A stretch of 64,000 bases of DNA from Lactarius indigo (GCA_025766275.1 JAFKAC010000099.1:62001-126000), one strand, 5' to 3'; counted from the stretch's first letter, positions 22,100 to 31,330 are shown. Made by a program: numbers and translations. The notes: generated from the sequence alone by a model not told the origin.

Positions 22100-24556
22100 T
22101 CATAGGTTATCGTCTTTTGGAACGTAGACTTGTCCTTTGAACAAGATAATGCCGTCTTCTAAGTTCCACTCTTCTAGTCCTCTAGCTAGGGATTGAGGGC
22201 CGTTTTTTAGAAGGGATTCTAGGGCCATGCTGACTTCCTTGTCATAGGTCTGGGTGTTTTTGATACGTTGCTGGAGGGTGGTATCTCCCTGGATGGTTAC
22301 TGCAGTTCTTTGTACTGCATTGATGGAAAAATATTTGGTGTCCAGGAGTACTCGCTTTTCATCTTCATCCACTATCCCCTTTTTATGATCTGGACGCCGA
22401 GACAGTGCATCAGATTTGTTCTGCGTGCCAGGTTTGTGGATGATGATGAACTGGAAGCGAGAGAGGAACAAGGCCCAACGGGCCTGTCGGCGGGAAAGTT
22501 TCTGCTTTGTGGTAAAATAGACAAGGTTGCCATGGTCAGACCAGATTTCAGTAACGTCATCCCGCCCTTCCAGGTAGTGGCGGAAAGCATGCAAGGCATG
22601 GATAATGGCGAGAAGTTCCTTGTCGCAGATTCCATAGTGACGCTCAGCAGGAAGGAGGGATTTGGAAAGGAAGGCGACGGGGTGCCAGCGTTGCAAGGCA
22701 TCCGGTTGCTCAAGGATGGCACCGGTAGCGAAATCACTCGCGTCGGTGATGAGGCGGAAAGGTTTGGAGTGGTCGGGTAGGGCAAGGACAGGAGCCTCAG
22801 TGAAGCACTGGATTAGGGTGCGGAAAGCGCTTTCCGCCGCGGTATCCCAAGAAAAGGGGACATCCTTCTTGGTCAGGTCAAACAAGGGGCGAGCGATAGT
22901 GGAGTAGTTTTTAATGAAGCGTCGATAGAAGTTGCAAAAGCCTAGGAAGGCTTGGACTTGTTTGACAGTACGTGGGGGGGGCCATTGGGTAATGCCCGCA
23001 ACTTTTGCAGGGTCCATAGAAACTTGGCCATTGGAAATGACGATTCCAAGGTATTCTATGGAAGTTTGTGCGAAGGTACATTTTTCAGGTTTTAGGTAGA
23101 GGTCGTGGCGTTCCAGCCGTTGAAGCACGTCGTGTGTCAACGCTGTAAGGGAGGAGATATCTTCTGTGAAGATTAAGATGTCATCGAGGTAGACCACTAC
23201 ATGTCCACCATCGATCAAGGACTCGAAGATTTGGTTCATGAACGTTTGGAAGGTGGCAGGGGCATTACAGAGGCCAAAAGTCATTACTGTAGGTTCGAAA
23301 AGTCCTAAGGATGTTTTGAAGGCTGCTTTGTATTCATCGCCTTCACGAATACGGATATTGTTGTATCCCCAGCGAACATCCAGTTTGGTGAAGTAACGTG
23401 CACCATGGAGTTTGTCGATAAGTTCAGGGATAAGGGGAAGGGGTGCTGCGTTCTTAATGGTTATATCATTGAGGGCACGGTAGTCTTGCACAGGTCGGAG
23501 TTTGCCATCTTTTTTGTCGACGAAAAAGAAGGGGGAAGCCATGGGTGACTTAGATGGTCGAATGTAACCTTTTTTTAGGTGTTCAGAAATATATTCTTTG
23601 AGGGCATCAGATTCTTTCGGTGTAAGTCGATAAATGCCACAATTCTTCATGGTGGCTCCTGGTTTGAGATCAATTGCGTGATCCCAAGGTTGGTGTTGGG
23701 GAAGTCGGTGGGATGCGATTTCGCTGAATACTTTGGTGTAACGTTGGAAATGACTTGGAATATGGTCGGTGGAAGGCTTGGGTGCAGTACGTGCTGCTAT
23801 CTTGGTGCTTGTGGTAACTTTTGCTCGAATTGCAAGGTGGTCGTACTTGCTAAAACTGTGGATCCACAGCCAGGGTTCGTAGGCATCTTGGGTAAAGGCA
23901 GGTTCCAGAGGCTCGATTGCTTCATTCATGGGGAGACAGGTTTCTTGGTCGAGTTCAAGGATGTTAATAGTCGTATGTCGCGTTTGCGGTGTCTTTGACG
24001 AGATGACAACTGCTAAGGAGGACAGGGTACAGGTTCTTGGGCACCATGTGAAGGCTATTTTTGGTTGATGCCAATCGATTTCAGGGTTATGTGCTCGGAG
24101 CCAATCTGTTCCTAAGATTATATCGTGCTCCCCAAGAGTAGTTGCATAGAGTTCCACAGTTTCGTCGTGGTAATTGTTATCCGAGGTCCTGATCTGTAGT
24201 CGCTGGATCGTAGTATACCTAACAGATCCCGTCTTGTTGGGAGACCCATCCACGTTTCTAACTGGTAAGGGTTTAATTAATGTCCGCATTGTTAGGTTGT
24301 TTGCACGCGCAAACCCATCATCCACGATGATGCCCTCCGCGCCACTGTCCAACAGGGCACGAGCACTGATTTCTTTGCCAGACTTCTTTCCTACTAGTGT
24401 AACTCTGAGAACAATTGAAGGAGCTCTCCTATTCCGAATTGTTTCTACAGGTACATGCTCGGCTCCGAGCGTCTCTAGTAGGGAAAGGCCGTGTACAACG
24501 CTACTGGCACGAATACTTCCAATCGACAGTGCTACGATGGAAGAGCCTAAAAATCC
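22100..24556 (-). CDS. pol: E1 protease-reverse transcriptase-RNase H
   Basis: The frame opens at 24556, ten bases before the end of gag at 24547 and in the -1 frame relative to it. Order: retropepsin (ALLDSGAEGIIV, about 24355), RT (KLDVRWGYNN, FGLCNAPATFQ, YLDDILIF about 23190), RNase H (LITDASDFATGAIL, about 22740) and the connection to integrase (DALSRRPDHKKG). All RT catalytic Asp residues I can see are intact. A single TGA at 22102-22100 ends the frame; relatives suggest an Arg codon there, so one C-to-T change separates it from integrase. Expression from gag may use the T-run at the gag stop. Confidence 0.92.
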   Translation of the reverse strand, partial: GFLGSSIVALSIGSIRASSVVHGLSLLETLGAEHVPVETIRNRRAPSIVLRVTLVGKKSGKEISARALLDSGAEGIIVDDGFARANNLTMRTLIKPLPVRNVDGSPNKTGSVRYTTIQRLQIRTSDNNYHDETVELYATTLGEHDIILGTDWLRAHNPEIDWHQPKIAFTWCPRTCTLSSLAVVISSKTPQTRHTTINILELDQETCLPMNEAIEPLEPAFTQDAYEPWLWIHSFSKYDHLAIRAKVTTSTKIAARTAPKPSTDHIPSHFQRYTKVFSEIASHRLPQHQPWDHAIDLKPGATMKNCGIYRLTPKESDALKEYISEHLKKGYIRPSKSPMASPFFFVDKKDGKLRPVQDYRALNDITIKNAAPLPLIPELIDKLHGARYFTKLDVRWGYNNIRIREGDEYKAAFKTSLGLFEPTVMTFGLCNAPATFQTFMNQIFESLIDGGHVVVYLDDILIFTEDISSLTALTHDVLQRLERHDLYLKPEKCTFAQTSIEYLGIVISNGQVSMDPAKVAGITQWPPPRTVKQVQAFLGFCNFYRRFIKNYSTIARPLFDLTKKDVPFSWDTAAESAFRTLIQCFTEAPVLALPDHSKPFRLITDASDFATGAILEQPDALQRWHPVAFLSKSLLPAERHYGICDKELLAIIHALHAFRHYLEGRDDVTEIWSDHGNLVYFTTKQKLSRRQARWALFLSRFQFIIIHKPGTQNKSDALSRRPDHKKGIVDEDEKRVLLDTKYFSINAVQRTAVTIQGDTTLQQRIKNTQTYDKEVSMALESLLKNGPQSLARGLEEWNLEDGIILFKGQVYVPKDDNL
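24547..24556 (-). promoter_or_regulatory. Possible -1 frameshift at the E1 gag stop
   Basis: The sense strand reads GAT TTT TAG at the gag end. The run of five T allows the tRNA on TTT to slip back one base, giving TTA GGC and the pol frame. It is not a perfect X XXY YYZ heptamer. Inferred. Confidence 0.35.
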
Positions 24557-26097
24557 TCATTAATAGGCACCAAACGTGGACGTGCGTCCGGGTCAAAAGG
24601 AAGTATCTCTCGATATACCGCTCCTATGTTTGCTGGGTGGTCAGTAGGTGCTTCCTCCTGACTTGGTTCATCAACAAAGGCGCCGCGCGCCCTAGCGTTG
24701 TTGCTGGATTGGCTTCCTTTAGCCTTCATGGCTGCCGTCTTGGCGTGACATTCTTTAAGTACGTGGCCTGGTTTGCCACAGTACAGGCAGAGTTTATTCT
24801 TGAAGCGATACTCTCACTCTTCTTTGGTAAGCTTGGCTCTTGGTTTGGTGGTACGCGATGAGGAGGCATTGACATTTACGCTCTCATCCTCCGCTAGGAC
24901 TGCGCGTCCCGAAGTAGGCTTATGGGTTTTGTTAAACTGGTTAATGGCATTTCCTGCATAAATTCGATAGGCGCGATCGAATTCTCTTGCTTTCTCAACG
25001 AGGGTGTCGAAGGTGGTAGGGATGGGGGATATGCCGAGCAGCTTCATATTCAGGGCTGTTGGAATAGCTTGTCGGAAAGCATACATCTTGGTTTGTTCAT
25101 TTGCACCACTTCGTGTAGCATGGGTTGACCATTCCTGGAACCATTCATTGAAAGGTCGGGTTCCCATCTTCAGAGAATACATTTTGTTGGTGGATTCCAT
25201 GGCAGTATGACCAGGAACGAAGTGTGCATCAAAGTCAGTTTTGAACTGCGCCCAGGTGCCAAAGGATATTGCCGCTCCTCCGGTTGGGTTCAAGGCTTTC
25301 TTTTGTCTATCTTGAGCCCATTCCCCGGCTGAGGTCCCCACCTTGAAGTAGGTGAGAGCAGTAGATATCTTTTTATCGTCTGTATTAAAGATATCTTGGT
25401 TTAGGTGGAAGTAGTTGGCTAGGTTGTTCCAAAAAGCTTCAGCATGGTTGGGCTTGCCATCAAAGGGCTCAGGTGCTGCGCCTAAGATTTTTGCAGGTGC
25501 AGGGGCTGCCATTGCAGTGGGTACAGGGGGAACGGATAAGGGGGGTGCTGAGGAAGAGGCTTGAACAGTTAGGGGTGGTGACGGAAGTCGATGTGGTGGA
25601 ACTGTTGCAGGGAAGCGACTTGGGCCGGAGGTACTAGGGGAAGTCTGGGGCGTCGAGGGTCGGGAGGTTACTTGGGAGAGTAGACCAGAAAGTTTCTTTG
25701 TAGTAGTATCAAGGATTTGTGATACTTCTTCCGTATCACTTTTCGAATCGTCGGATTCACTAGGTGTATTGAAGTGGACCAGTTTGTTGTTTAGGTAGAT
25801 CCACTGCCCGGTCACAAAGTTCCAACGGACGTTCTTTCCTTTGAAGATGGCGTGTAGGGCATTGTAGTTTACGTTTTCAACCTTTTCGATACCTGGAAAG
25901 GCTTCTTTGAGGTCCTGGAAAACGATTTGATGTTGGGTAGCAACTATTGTCCACGGGTGTTTTCCTGTAGGGCTGGATATGTCTTCTTCTTTCCACTTGG
26001 CGTAGTAAAGGTTGTTGGTAAGGGAAAAATAGGGGTCGAAGAAGTATACTGGAACGTGGGCTTTTTCTTCTGGTGTAAGAGGTCGTTGTGTATTCAT
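24547..26097 (-). CDS. gag: E1 gag with one TGA before the zinc knuckle
   Basis: The start ATG at 26097 is the first in-frame ATG after about 3.4 kb of transcript. The N-terminal 110 residues (to VRWNFVTGQWIYL) form a compact aromatic domain. A Ser/Pro linker, then the capsid-like domain (AAPEPFDGKPNHAEAFWNNL to IYAGNAIN), follow. TGA at 24816-24814 interrupts TKEE-EYRFKNKL; it is readable as a decayed CGA. Behind it lies the CCHC knuckle CLYCGKPGHVLKEC (about 24750-24792) and an acidic tail ending NEDF. The upstream ORF3 stop (TAG) is separated from this ATG by only one codon, in the same frame. Confidence 0.9.
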
Positions 26098-26100
26098 ACA

Positions 26101-26802
26101 CTAATTCTGCAGGCGGGTGACAGTCCAACTGTCTATGTTCCAAGGGTAATAAACTTTATAGGCAGGGAGTAAGATGGCACGGTCTGGGTGGTTGGTTCTT
26201 TGTTGTCGGCGGATCCAGTGGTATTCTTCCCAAATACCAAAATGGGTTAGGATGGTTTTACTTCTCCACAAGAAGTCTTGGAAGTATAAGGGGCTGGTGG
26301 TGATTTCAGTCGCCCTAGTGAGGGGTTGGGCGAAGAACAAGGTTTCGTTGGTGTGTCGGTTTTGATAGAGGAGGGTACAGTGGCGCTTGAAAACGTCGAG
26401 TTCTCTGGGGGTTCGTGTGGGTAAACTTTTGGTTACGAGGATTGCTTCTGGAAGGTGACAGTAAATTTCTCTTGGTTGGGTTTCGAGGTACTGTGCTTCA
26501 TCACTACTAGTGGTGTGTTGTCTAGGGATGTCTTGGATACTAGGGAAGACGGGTTCGTGTGGGCTGGATTGGTTAATACTAGGGAGTTGACTAGGGGTTC
26601 ATCGATGGGTACGAGCTGCTTGTCTTGGAATTACTGGGGTAGTGTTTGTAGAGGTAAGAGGACGGGTGTCTACTTGGGGACGGTGATGACGTCTTCTTGT
26701 AGTGCGTTGAGAGGAAGCCAGGGTGATTGCCCAGTTTGTGACGGGTTCCAGGTTGATGTTTGACAGGTATAATTTTCTCGGGTTTTCGCTTAAAGTTGTG
26801 AC
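26101..26802 (-). CDS. E1 ORF3, unknown protein, no methionine codon
   Basis: An open stretch of about 234 codons runs from after TAA (near 26805) to TAG at 26103-26101, with one internal TGA (near 26603) in the context CGA TGA, readable as CGA CGA before decay. It has no ATG in frame. The first half is Thr/Pro/Arg-rich; the second half is aromatic (YFQDFLWRSKTILTHFGIWEEYHWIRRQ). I do not recognise a family. It is in the same frame as gag and ends one codon before the Gag ATG, so it could be an N-terminal Gag extension cut by a stop, or a separate product with coupled reinitiation. Confidence 0.5.
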
Positions 26803-26808
26803 TTAACA
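26790..26808 (-). other. Imperfect hairpin in the ORF2-ORF3 gap of E1
   Basis: The plus strand reads CTTAAAGTTGTGACTTAAC: TTAAAGT and ACTTAA pair around TGTG with one bulge. It resembles the two TTAA-ended hairpins between ORF1 and ORF2. Confidence 0.35.
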
Positions 26809-26840
26809 CTTTTCAGCAAAAGTAGGTCCCGACAAAATTT

Positions 26841-27881
26841 CTAAAAATCGTCTACGCTTCCTCGGTACGGTAAGTAATTAAGTCCAGGGGCCCACAATAC
26901 GACGTTAGGAGGGGTAGGGGGGGTAGCTGGTCTAAATCCACAAGTACAGACTTCGTTTGAACACCAACAGGGGTTAGTGTTGACTGGGTTGTTCCAAGTG
27001 TCCACTACTGTTGCGCCTTCTTCATCAGTGTCTCCGTTGTGGAGGGAGATATCACTGTCTCGTGGAGAGGGTACTTCGTCTGGAGGTGGGGGGGAATATT
27101 CAGGACTGGGGGTTGAAGGAACTAGGGGTTCAAAGCCTGGTCCGGCTTCTGCGATCCGAGCAAGTAGGGCGATCGACCGTGGTCGTTCAGAAGCTCTTCC
27201 TCCTCTGGCTTGTATGAGTTCTACTAGTTCTGGGTCGTTGGGTTCTCTGGGGGGCTCGAGGAATGTTCGTGGGTTAACTGGTGGTTGGTCTGGGTTGGGG
27301 AGTGTCGTTTCCCAAACTCCGGTGCTGAAGAGATAGGAAAATTCTTTTCCGTCAACAATAACAAGTCGAGGTGGGGAGTCGCCGACTCTAACCACCCGAA
27401 GTTCTTGAAAGTTGATTTGTAGTTGTTGATAGTTAAGGAGAACCCGGTTGATGTACCGTTTGGGACGCCCTGCTTCTATGCTCCTAATAAGTCGTTCTCT
27501 TCGAGGGGGAATGTAAATGAACCAGAGGAAGTCGCTCTTAGTCCAAACTAGGTATTGATCTGCTGGCCTGTTGTTGGTGGTGACGGCGCCTGAAAGGTGC
27601 CAGTAAAGGAGTTGCTCATGGGCGTCGTCTACTAAGATAGGGAGGCAGTCGATAAGGGTTTCGTAGCCTTCTTCGCTTAGTATTCTTCCAAAGTCGAAGC
27701 TAAAGTGGAACTTGTTAAGGGCAGTGGGGGGGTCGGTCCAGGAGTCAGCGTTGTTTACAGCTGTTAGGTCAACAAGGGCAGTGGAGGGGTAGTATCGTTC
27801 AAGTTGTCGTCGCCTGTGGGTTTCGAAGTTAGCTTGGGCTAGTGCTAGCCTCTGAGCTTCGGTAAGTTGTTCTGGGGGCAC
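26841..27881 (-). CDS. E1 ORF2, unknown protein, no methionine codon
   Basis: The frame of 346 codons follows a TAA directly and begins at GTG (27881) by default; it contains no ATG codon. Residues 1-180 look globular with many Trp/Tyr/Phe (LLYWHLSGAV, FLWFIYIPPRRERL). Near residue 195 is GKEFSYLFSTGVWETT, which resembles the E1 Gag N-terminal GKNVRWNFVTGQWIYL. Residues 205-300 are Pro/acidic and disordered. Near residues 305-314 is C-x-C-x4-C-x-C, a possible metal site. It shares the frame of ORF1, with stops between them. I do not recognise a family. It could be a Gag-like accessory protein. Confidence 0.6.
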   Translation of the reverse strand: MPPEQLTEAQRLALAQANFETHRRRQLERYYPSTALVDLTAVNNADSWTDPPTALNKFHFSFDFGRILSEEGYETLIDCLPILVDDAHEQLLYWHLSGAVTTNNRPADQYLVWTKSDFLWFIYIPPRRERLIRSIEAGRPKRYINRVLLNYQQLQINFQELRVVRVGDSPPRLVIVDGKEFSYLFSTGVWETTLPNPDQPPVNPRTFLEPPREPNDPELVELIQARGGRASERPRSIALLARIAEAGPGFEPLVPSTPSPEYSPPPPDEVPSPRDSDISLHNGDTDEEGATVVDTWNNPVNTNPCWCSNEVCTCGFRPATPPTPPNVVLWAPGLNYLPYRGSVDDF

Positions 27882-27962
27882 TTAAAACCACTCGGTTTAA
27901 GACCTTTGGATAGTAACGGTTTACTTACTATTTGCGTTGAGACTTAAAACACTCGTTTTAAG
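27879..27962 (-). other. Two TTAA hairpins in the ORF1-ORF2 gap of E1
   Basis: On the plus strand CTTAAAACCACTCGGTTTAAG (27881-27901) and CTTAAAACACTCGTTTTAAG (27943-27962) are two inverted repeats with the same ACTC loop; the second is perfect. They lie in the 138-bp non-coding gap between the two frames. Role unknown; RNA structures that affect scanning or termination are possible. Confidence 0.5.
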
Positions 27963-28019
27963 TGGTTCAAGGCAAGTTTATTGTTTCTTCAGAAAAGGTA
28001 CGTCCCCCCTTTTTGACTT

Positions 28020-29276
28020 CTAGAGGGGTTGGGAGTCGGGGAAGGTAGTAATGAAAGAAAAAGGGTCTGCAGGGATACGAGGGGTAAGGCAATAAGCGAG
28101 TAAGTGAGGGGAAGCGCGAATTAGGTCCTCAAAAAAGTAGGCTTGGTGATAAGCGTAAATATGTCCGTCGATAGCAAAACAAAGATGTCCGTAAGTGGTC
28201 ACTATCCTCCCGTCCAAGAAGTCTTGAATCTCTAGGGTAACTAGTGAATCAATATACCCAGCCCTATGGATGTTAGTAAGGGGGGCAAAAACACGCCGCA
28301 GGCCCTCTCTAAAGTCGTAGCGAATTGTTCCAAAAGGGGTGTCTGGAGAAGGAAGGTCGTAGACAGCCCTGGAACAGATGTAGAGAGGGGGGAAGTTGGG
28401 GTGTTGAGTGGGATCAACGATGCGGGGGAAGAGGGTGTAAACGTGAGGAGGGAGGAGACGGAAAGGGGTGACAGAAGGGAAGACTGGGGGATAAGTGACA
28501 AGGGTAGTTGCAAGGGGAACTTTAGTGATCAGTTCCCGAAGTGTAGTAGAGGCGGGCCGCCAAGATTCTCCCTGAGGAGTGATGACAGCGATGTAAAGAT
28601 GGGGATGTTCTCCTTGGTGAAGGAGACAAGGGGGGGCTTGATAGGCGGCGGCAGCGGCAGGGGGGAAATTCTCCTGGTTGGGGTGAGGGGCAGGAGGGGC
28701 TTGTTCAGCTACCCTCTCGTAGTTAATAGGGGAGTCAGGAGTGGGGGGGCGTGAGGCAACTGGAGGAGGCGAGGGAGAAGGAGGGCGTGGAGGAGTATCA
28801 ACAGGTAGCGAAGGAGAGGCATGAGGGGTGGTAGCTTTGTGGGAAGGGAGAGGGGGACGAGGTGTGGGAAGACGAATGGGAGGCACAGACTCGGCGCGTG
28901 GTTCAGGGGAAGGAGTGCGAGAGAGCTCAACTATGTTTCCGTTGAGGTCTACTATCTCGAGAACTTCTTCGTAGAATTGTGCAGTGCTGGGTGAGACAGA
29001 ACGAGGGGAGGGGCGAGGGGTGGCTTCGGGGTCAGGGTAAACTAGTTCTGGGGTGACTTCCCGACTTTCTATGATGGGGGAAGGGATGACAGGGGGGGAG
29101 AAGCTTGGAGTGGGAAGAGGAATGTAAGGGGGATCTGGAAGACGAGAGGTGGATGCGACAGGAGAGCGAGTAAAAATGGAATCGAGGGGGCTACCCTGGA
29201 AGTAACTTTCTTCCTGGTAACTGCAGGAATCTCCGTCCCAATGTCCAAACTGCGAAAAGTCGTAGTCTGAATCCAC
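28020..29276 (-). CDS. E1 ORF1, unknown proline-rich protein, no methionine codon
   Basis: The open frame begins after TGA (near 29292); the first near-cognate start is GTG at 29276 (CCAGTGG). The 418 codons include no ATG. Residues 1-210 are Pro/Ser-rich and likely disordered (DPPYIPLPTPSFSPP); residues 215-418 look globular with aromatic and hydrophobic segments (HPHLYIAVITPQGESW, GHLCFAIDGHIYAYHQAYFF). Stop TAG at 28022-28020. It lies 40 bp from the 5' LTR, where other gypsy elements have leader or gag. I do not recognise a family. The other frames of this stretch are far less open, which supports real coding. Confidence 0.6.
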   Translation of the reverse strand: MDSDYDFSQFGHWDGDSCSYQEESYFQGSPLDSIFTRSPVASTSRLPDPPYIPLPTPSFSPPVIPSPIIESREVTPELVYPDPEATPRPSPRSVSPSTAQFYEEVLEIVDLNGNIVELSRTPSPEPRAESVPPIRLPTPRPPLPSHKATTPHASPSLPVDTPPRPPSPSPPPVASRPPTPDSPINYERVAEQAPPAPHPNQENFPPAAAAAYQAPPCLLHQGEHPHLYIAVITPQGESWRPASTTLRELITKVPLATTLVTYPPVFPSVTPFRLLPPHVYTLFPRIVDPTQHPNFPPLYICSRAVYDLPSPDTPFGTIRYDFREGLRRVFAPLTNIHRAGYIDSLVTLEIQDFLDGRIVTTYGHLCFAIDGHIYAYHQAYFFEDLIRASPHLLAYCLTPRIPADPFSFITTFPDSQPL

Positions 29277-29305
29277 TGGGGAAGCCCGAGGTCAGTCTAA
29301 TAAAG

Positions 29306-29315
29306 AGACTGTCCA
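29306..29315 (-). promoter_or_regulatory. Self-priming primer binding site of E1
   Basis: On the sense strand TGGACAGTCT begins two bases after the 5' LTR. It is complementary over 10 nt to AGACTGTCCA in the LTR (29500-29509). Because it begins with TGG, a tRNA primer cannot be excluded. The self-complementarity and its spacing from the TATA box favour self-priming as in families A and C. Confidence 0.6.
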
Positions 29316-29317
29316 AG

Positions 29318-30012
29318 TGTGATGAACTCACTGTCACTCGACAGCGAGGGATAAGGCTGAAGACGACGGCGGGCAAGATAGAGGCGGAGAGAGCGGCGAA
29401 GGGGGCGAAGAGGAGGCGTCTTGGCTCAAAGAAGATAGTGGCGCACACAAGGTGGGGCACTCGAAGGAGCTGAGAGGCAAGAGAGGGAGATGTCACAAGT
29501 GGACAGTCTGAGGGACTGTCCGATAGATTGAGCTAGCTTATATACTACAGGGGGTGGTCTGTGCGTAACTTTAGGGCAGGCTTAGGGCCTGTCCACGAGT
29601 GCTGCGCAATACTGCGGATTGGAACATTCCAGAGACAAGTTATTAATACTGTCCAATCAGAATACAGGATAAGCATGGTACGACTGCACCGCAGTCGATG
29701 GCGCCATATTGCGCCATAGTGGCGTGATTCCGCAGCAGCTGCGGAACCCGTGATTAGAACACGTGTTCCTTGTGACTTGGTTGATTATCTTCGTTGATCG
29801 ATAAACGATCAATTGTTGATTGATACACGTGCATGTACACATGTGACTTGGAAAGACAGAGTAATCACGTGACACATCACGTGATCGTCGGAGAGCGAAA
29901 TTCAAACTCCGATTTCGGATTTCCCCTTTAGGAAGCTGATGACATAAGCCCGGTCCAGTCCGGTCCGGTCCTAAGCGCCTTGAGTCACGACCAGGTTTAT
30001 AGGTTCGTGACA
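29318..30012 (-). repeat. 5' LTR of E1 (695 bp)
   Basis: Same length and ends as 20086-20780. It has TATA box, palindromic start site and an R-U5 without any ATG on the sense strand. Confidence 0.96.
29500..29544 (-). promoter_or_regulatory. Core promoter and self-primer of E1
   Basis: On the minus strand TATATAAG (29544-29537) lies 35 bp before AGACTGTCCA (29509-29500). GGACAGTC and GACTGTCC form an 8-bp inverted repeat across the predicted start. The layout matches families A and C although the sequence differs. Confidence 0.6.
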
Positions 30013-31330
30013 TTGGGTGCTTGCGACTGTCATTTTTCTTTTGTAGCAGTACTGCACCTACCGCGAATCCTGACACATCGACTTCTAATTCGAATTGGTC
30101 TTGTAAGTTGGGGTGTGCCAACACTGGTTCTTCGGTGACGAGGCGTTTGAGAGTTTTGAATGCGCGATCTTCATCTTCTCCCCAGTTCCACTCAGCATCT
30201 TTCCTTGTTAATCGGTTGAGTGGTCGCGCATGGGTTGCGAAACCTTGGATGAAAAGACAGTAAAAGTTACAGAAACCCAAGAATGATCGTACATCCCTGA
30301 CTTTGGTTGGCGTTGGCCAATCCCTGATGCCCTGGACTTTTACCAGATCCATGCGTGTCACCCCCCTTTCAAGGATTACCCCCAGGTAATCCATCCGAGG
30401 TTGGTGAAACAGGCACTTTTCAAGTTTGAAGTAGAGGTCATGGTCCTGAGCGACGCGAAGAACGTCTGTGACAGCTGCGATATGGTCAGTGGACGTGGAG
30501 CCTTCGCGTGTAGCAATGCCGATGTCATCCATGTAGACCCAGATGACGGTGCCGCAGAGTTTGTGCTTAGCGATGGTGTCATGGTAAATGTGGTTCATCA
30601 TGGTTTGGAAAGTTGCTGGCAAGTTGGTGAGGCCGAAGAACATGACTGTCGGTTCGAAGAGCCCGAACTTGGTTTTGAAGGCCACCTTTTCTTGGTCGCC
30701 CTCCCGTATGCGAATGTTGTTGTACCCCCAGCGAATATTGAGTTTTGTATAGATGTGAGTGTTGCTGAGGTCGTAGATGAGGTCCTGAATTAATGGAAGC
30801 GGGTATTGGTTGCATATGGTATGCAAGTTAATAACGCGGTAATCCTGTACAGGGCGTAGCGTTCCATCCTTCTTTTTAATGAAGAAGAATGAAGATGTGT
30901 ACGGGGACATCGAAGGGCGAAGGTATCCTTGCTGGAGCTTCTCATCCAGGAACTCCTTAAGCTTGCCTTCCTCTTCTTGCGTAAGTGGGTATATTTTGCA
31001 GTCTATTGCAGAGGGTGTGCCGGGTTTAAAGTCAATTGCGTGATCCCATGGTCTGGCGGGGGGGAATCGCTGTGATGCGTCTTCGCTGAAGAGCTTCTGG
31101 AAGGCTCAATATTCGGCCGGTAGTTCTACAGGTTGTTCGTCCTTTTTTGCCCAGATGGCCAGCTCCATAGACGTAGTTGCCCGCAAGTACGCGTCTTCCT
31201 CATCCATTTCAAGGACAATTGCCTCCTTTTATTCATTAGTGAGAGCTGACACAATAACAGTATTATGGTCCAGACTCTCCTGTGTACTGATCACGACCGG
31301 CATGACCTCCTCGTGTATCACTGCATCCCT
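30013..31330 (-). pseudogene. pol: D1 pol, protease-RT linker and RT (N-terminal part)
   Basis: This is the upstream half of the D1 frame split by E1. RT motifs: IKKKDGTLRPVQDYR, YMDDIGIAT (about 30530) and RNase H start FELEVDVSGF. The first catalytic Asp is changed (KLNIRWGY instead of KLDIRWGY). A TGA at 31108-31106 (from an Arg codon) and a TAA at 31231-31229 block it upstream. It ends at 31330 against the A1 LTR. The D gag and protease core are not in the window, probably on the far side of A1. Confidence 0.88.

Larger units (their letters stand above)
20086..30012 (-). mobile_element. Element E1, complete chromovirus with three extra upstream frames (9.9 kb)
   Basis: Two 695-bp LTRs are flanked by the 5-bp duplication TTGGG (20081-20085 and 30013-30017). 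The element is inserted in D1 pol; removing it with one TTGGG restores the D1 frame. On the minus strand the order is 5' LTR, ORF1, ORF2, ORF3, gag, protease-RT-RNase H, integrase-chromodomain, 3' LTR. About 3.2 kb of mostly open, methionine-free sequence precedes gag, which is unusual for gypsy elements. Confidence 0.95.

Noticed and set aside
26101..28020. The five ATGs left in the E1 leader as real uORF starts
   Set aside because: They open short frames, and each could be an ACG to ATG change as in the CpG decay seen elsewhere. This cannot be proven from one copy.
28241..28930. Other open frames overlapping ORF1 of E1 on both strands
   Set aside because: They are short shadows in a Pro-rich, C-rich region; ORF1 is much longer and ends with a defined stop before a structured gap.
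29657..30910. An apparent RT protein with a novel C-terminal tail
   Set aside because: The tail is the E1 LTR sequence after the insertion point in D1; it also occurs at 20425-20673.
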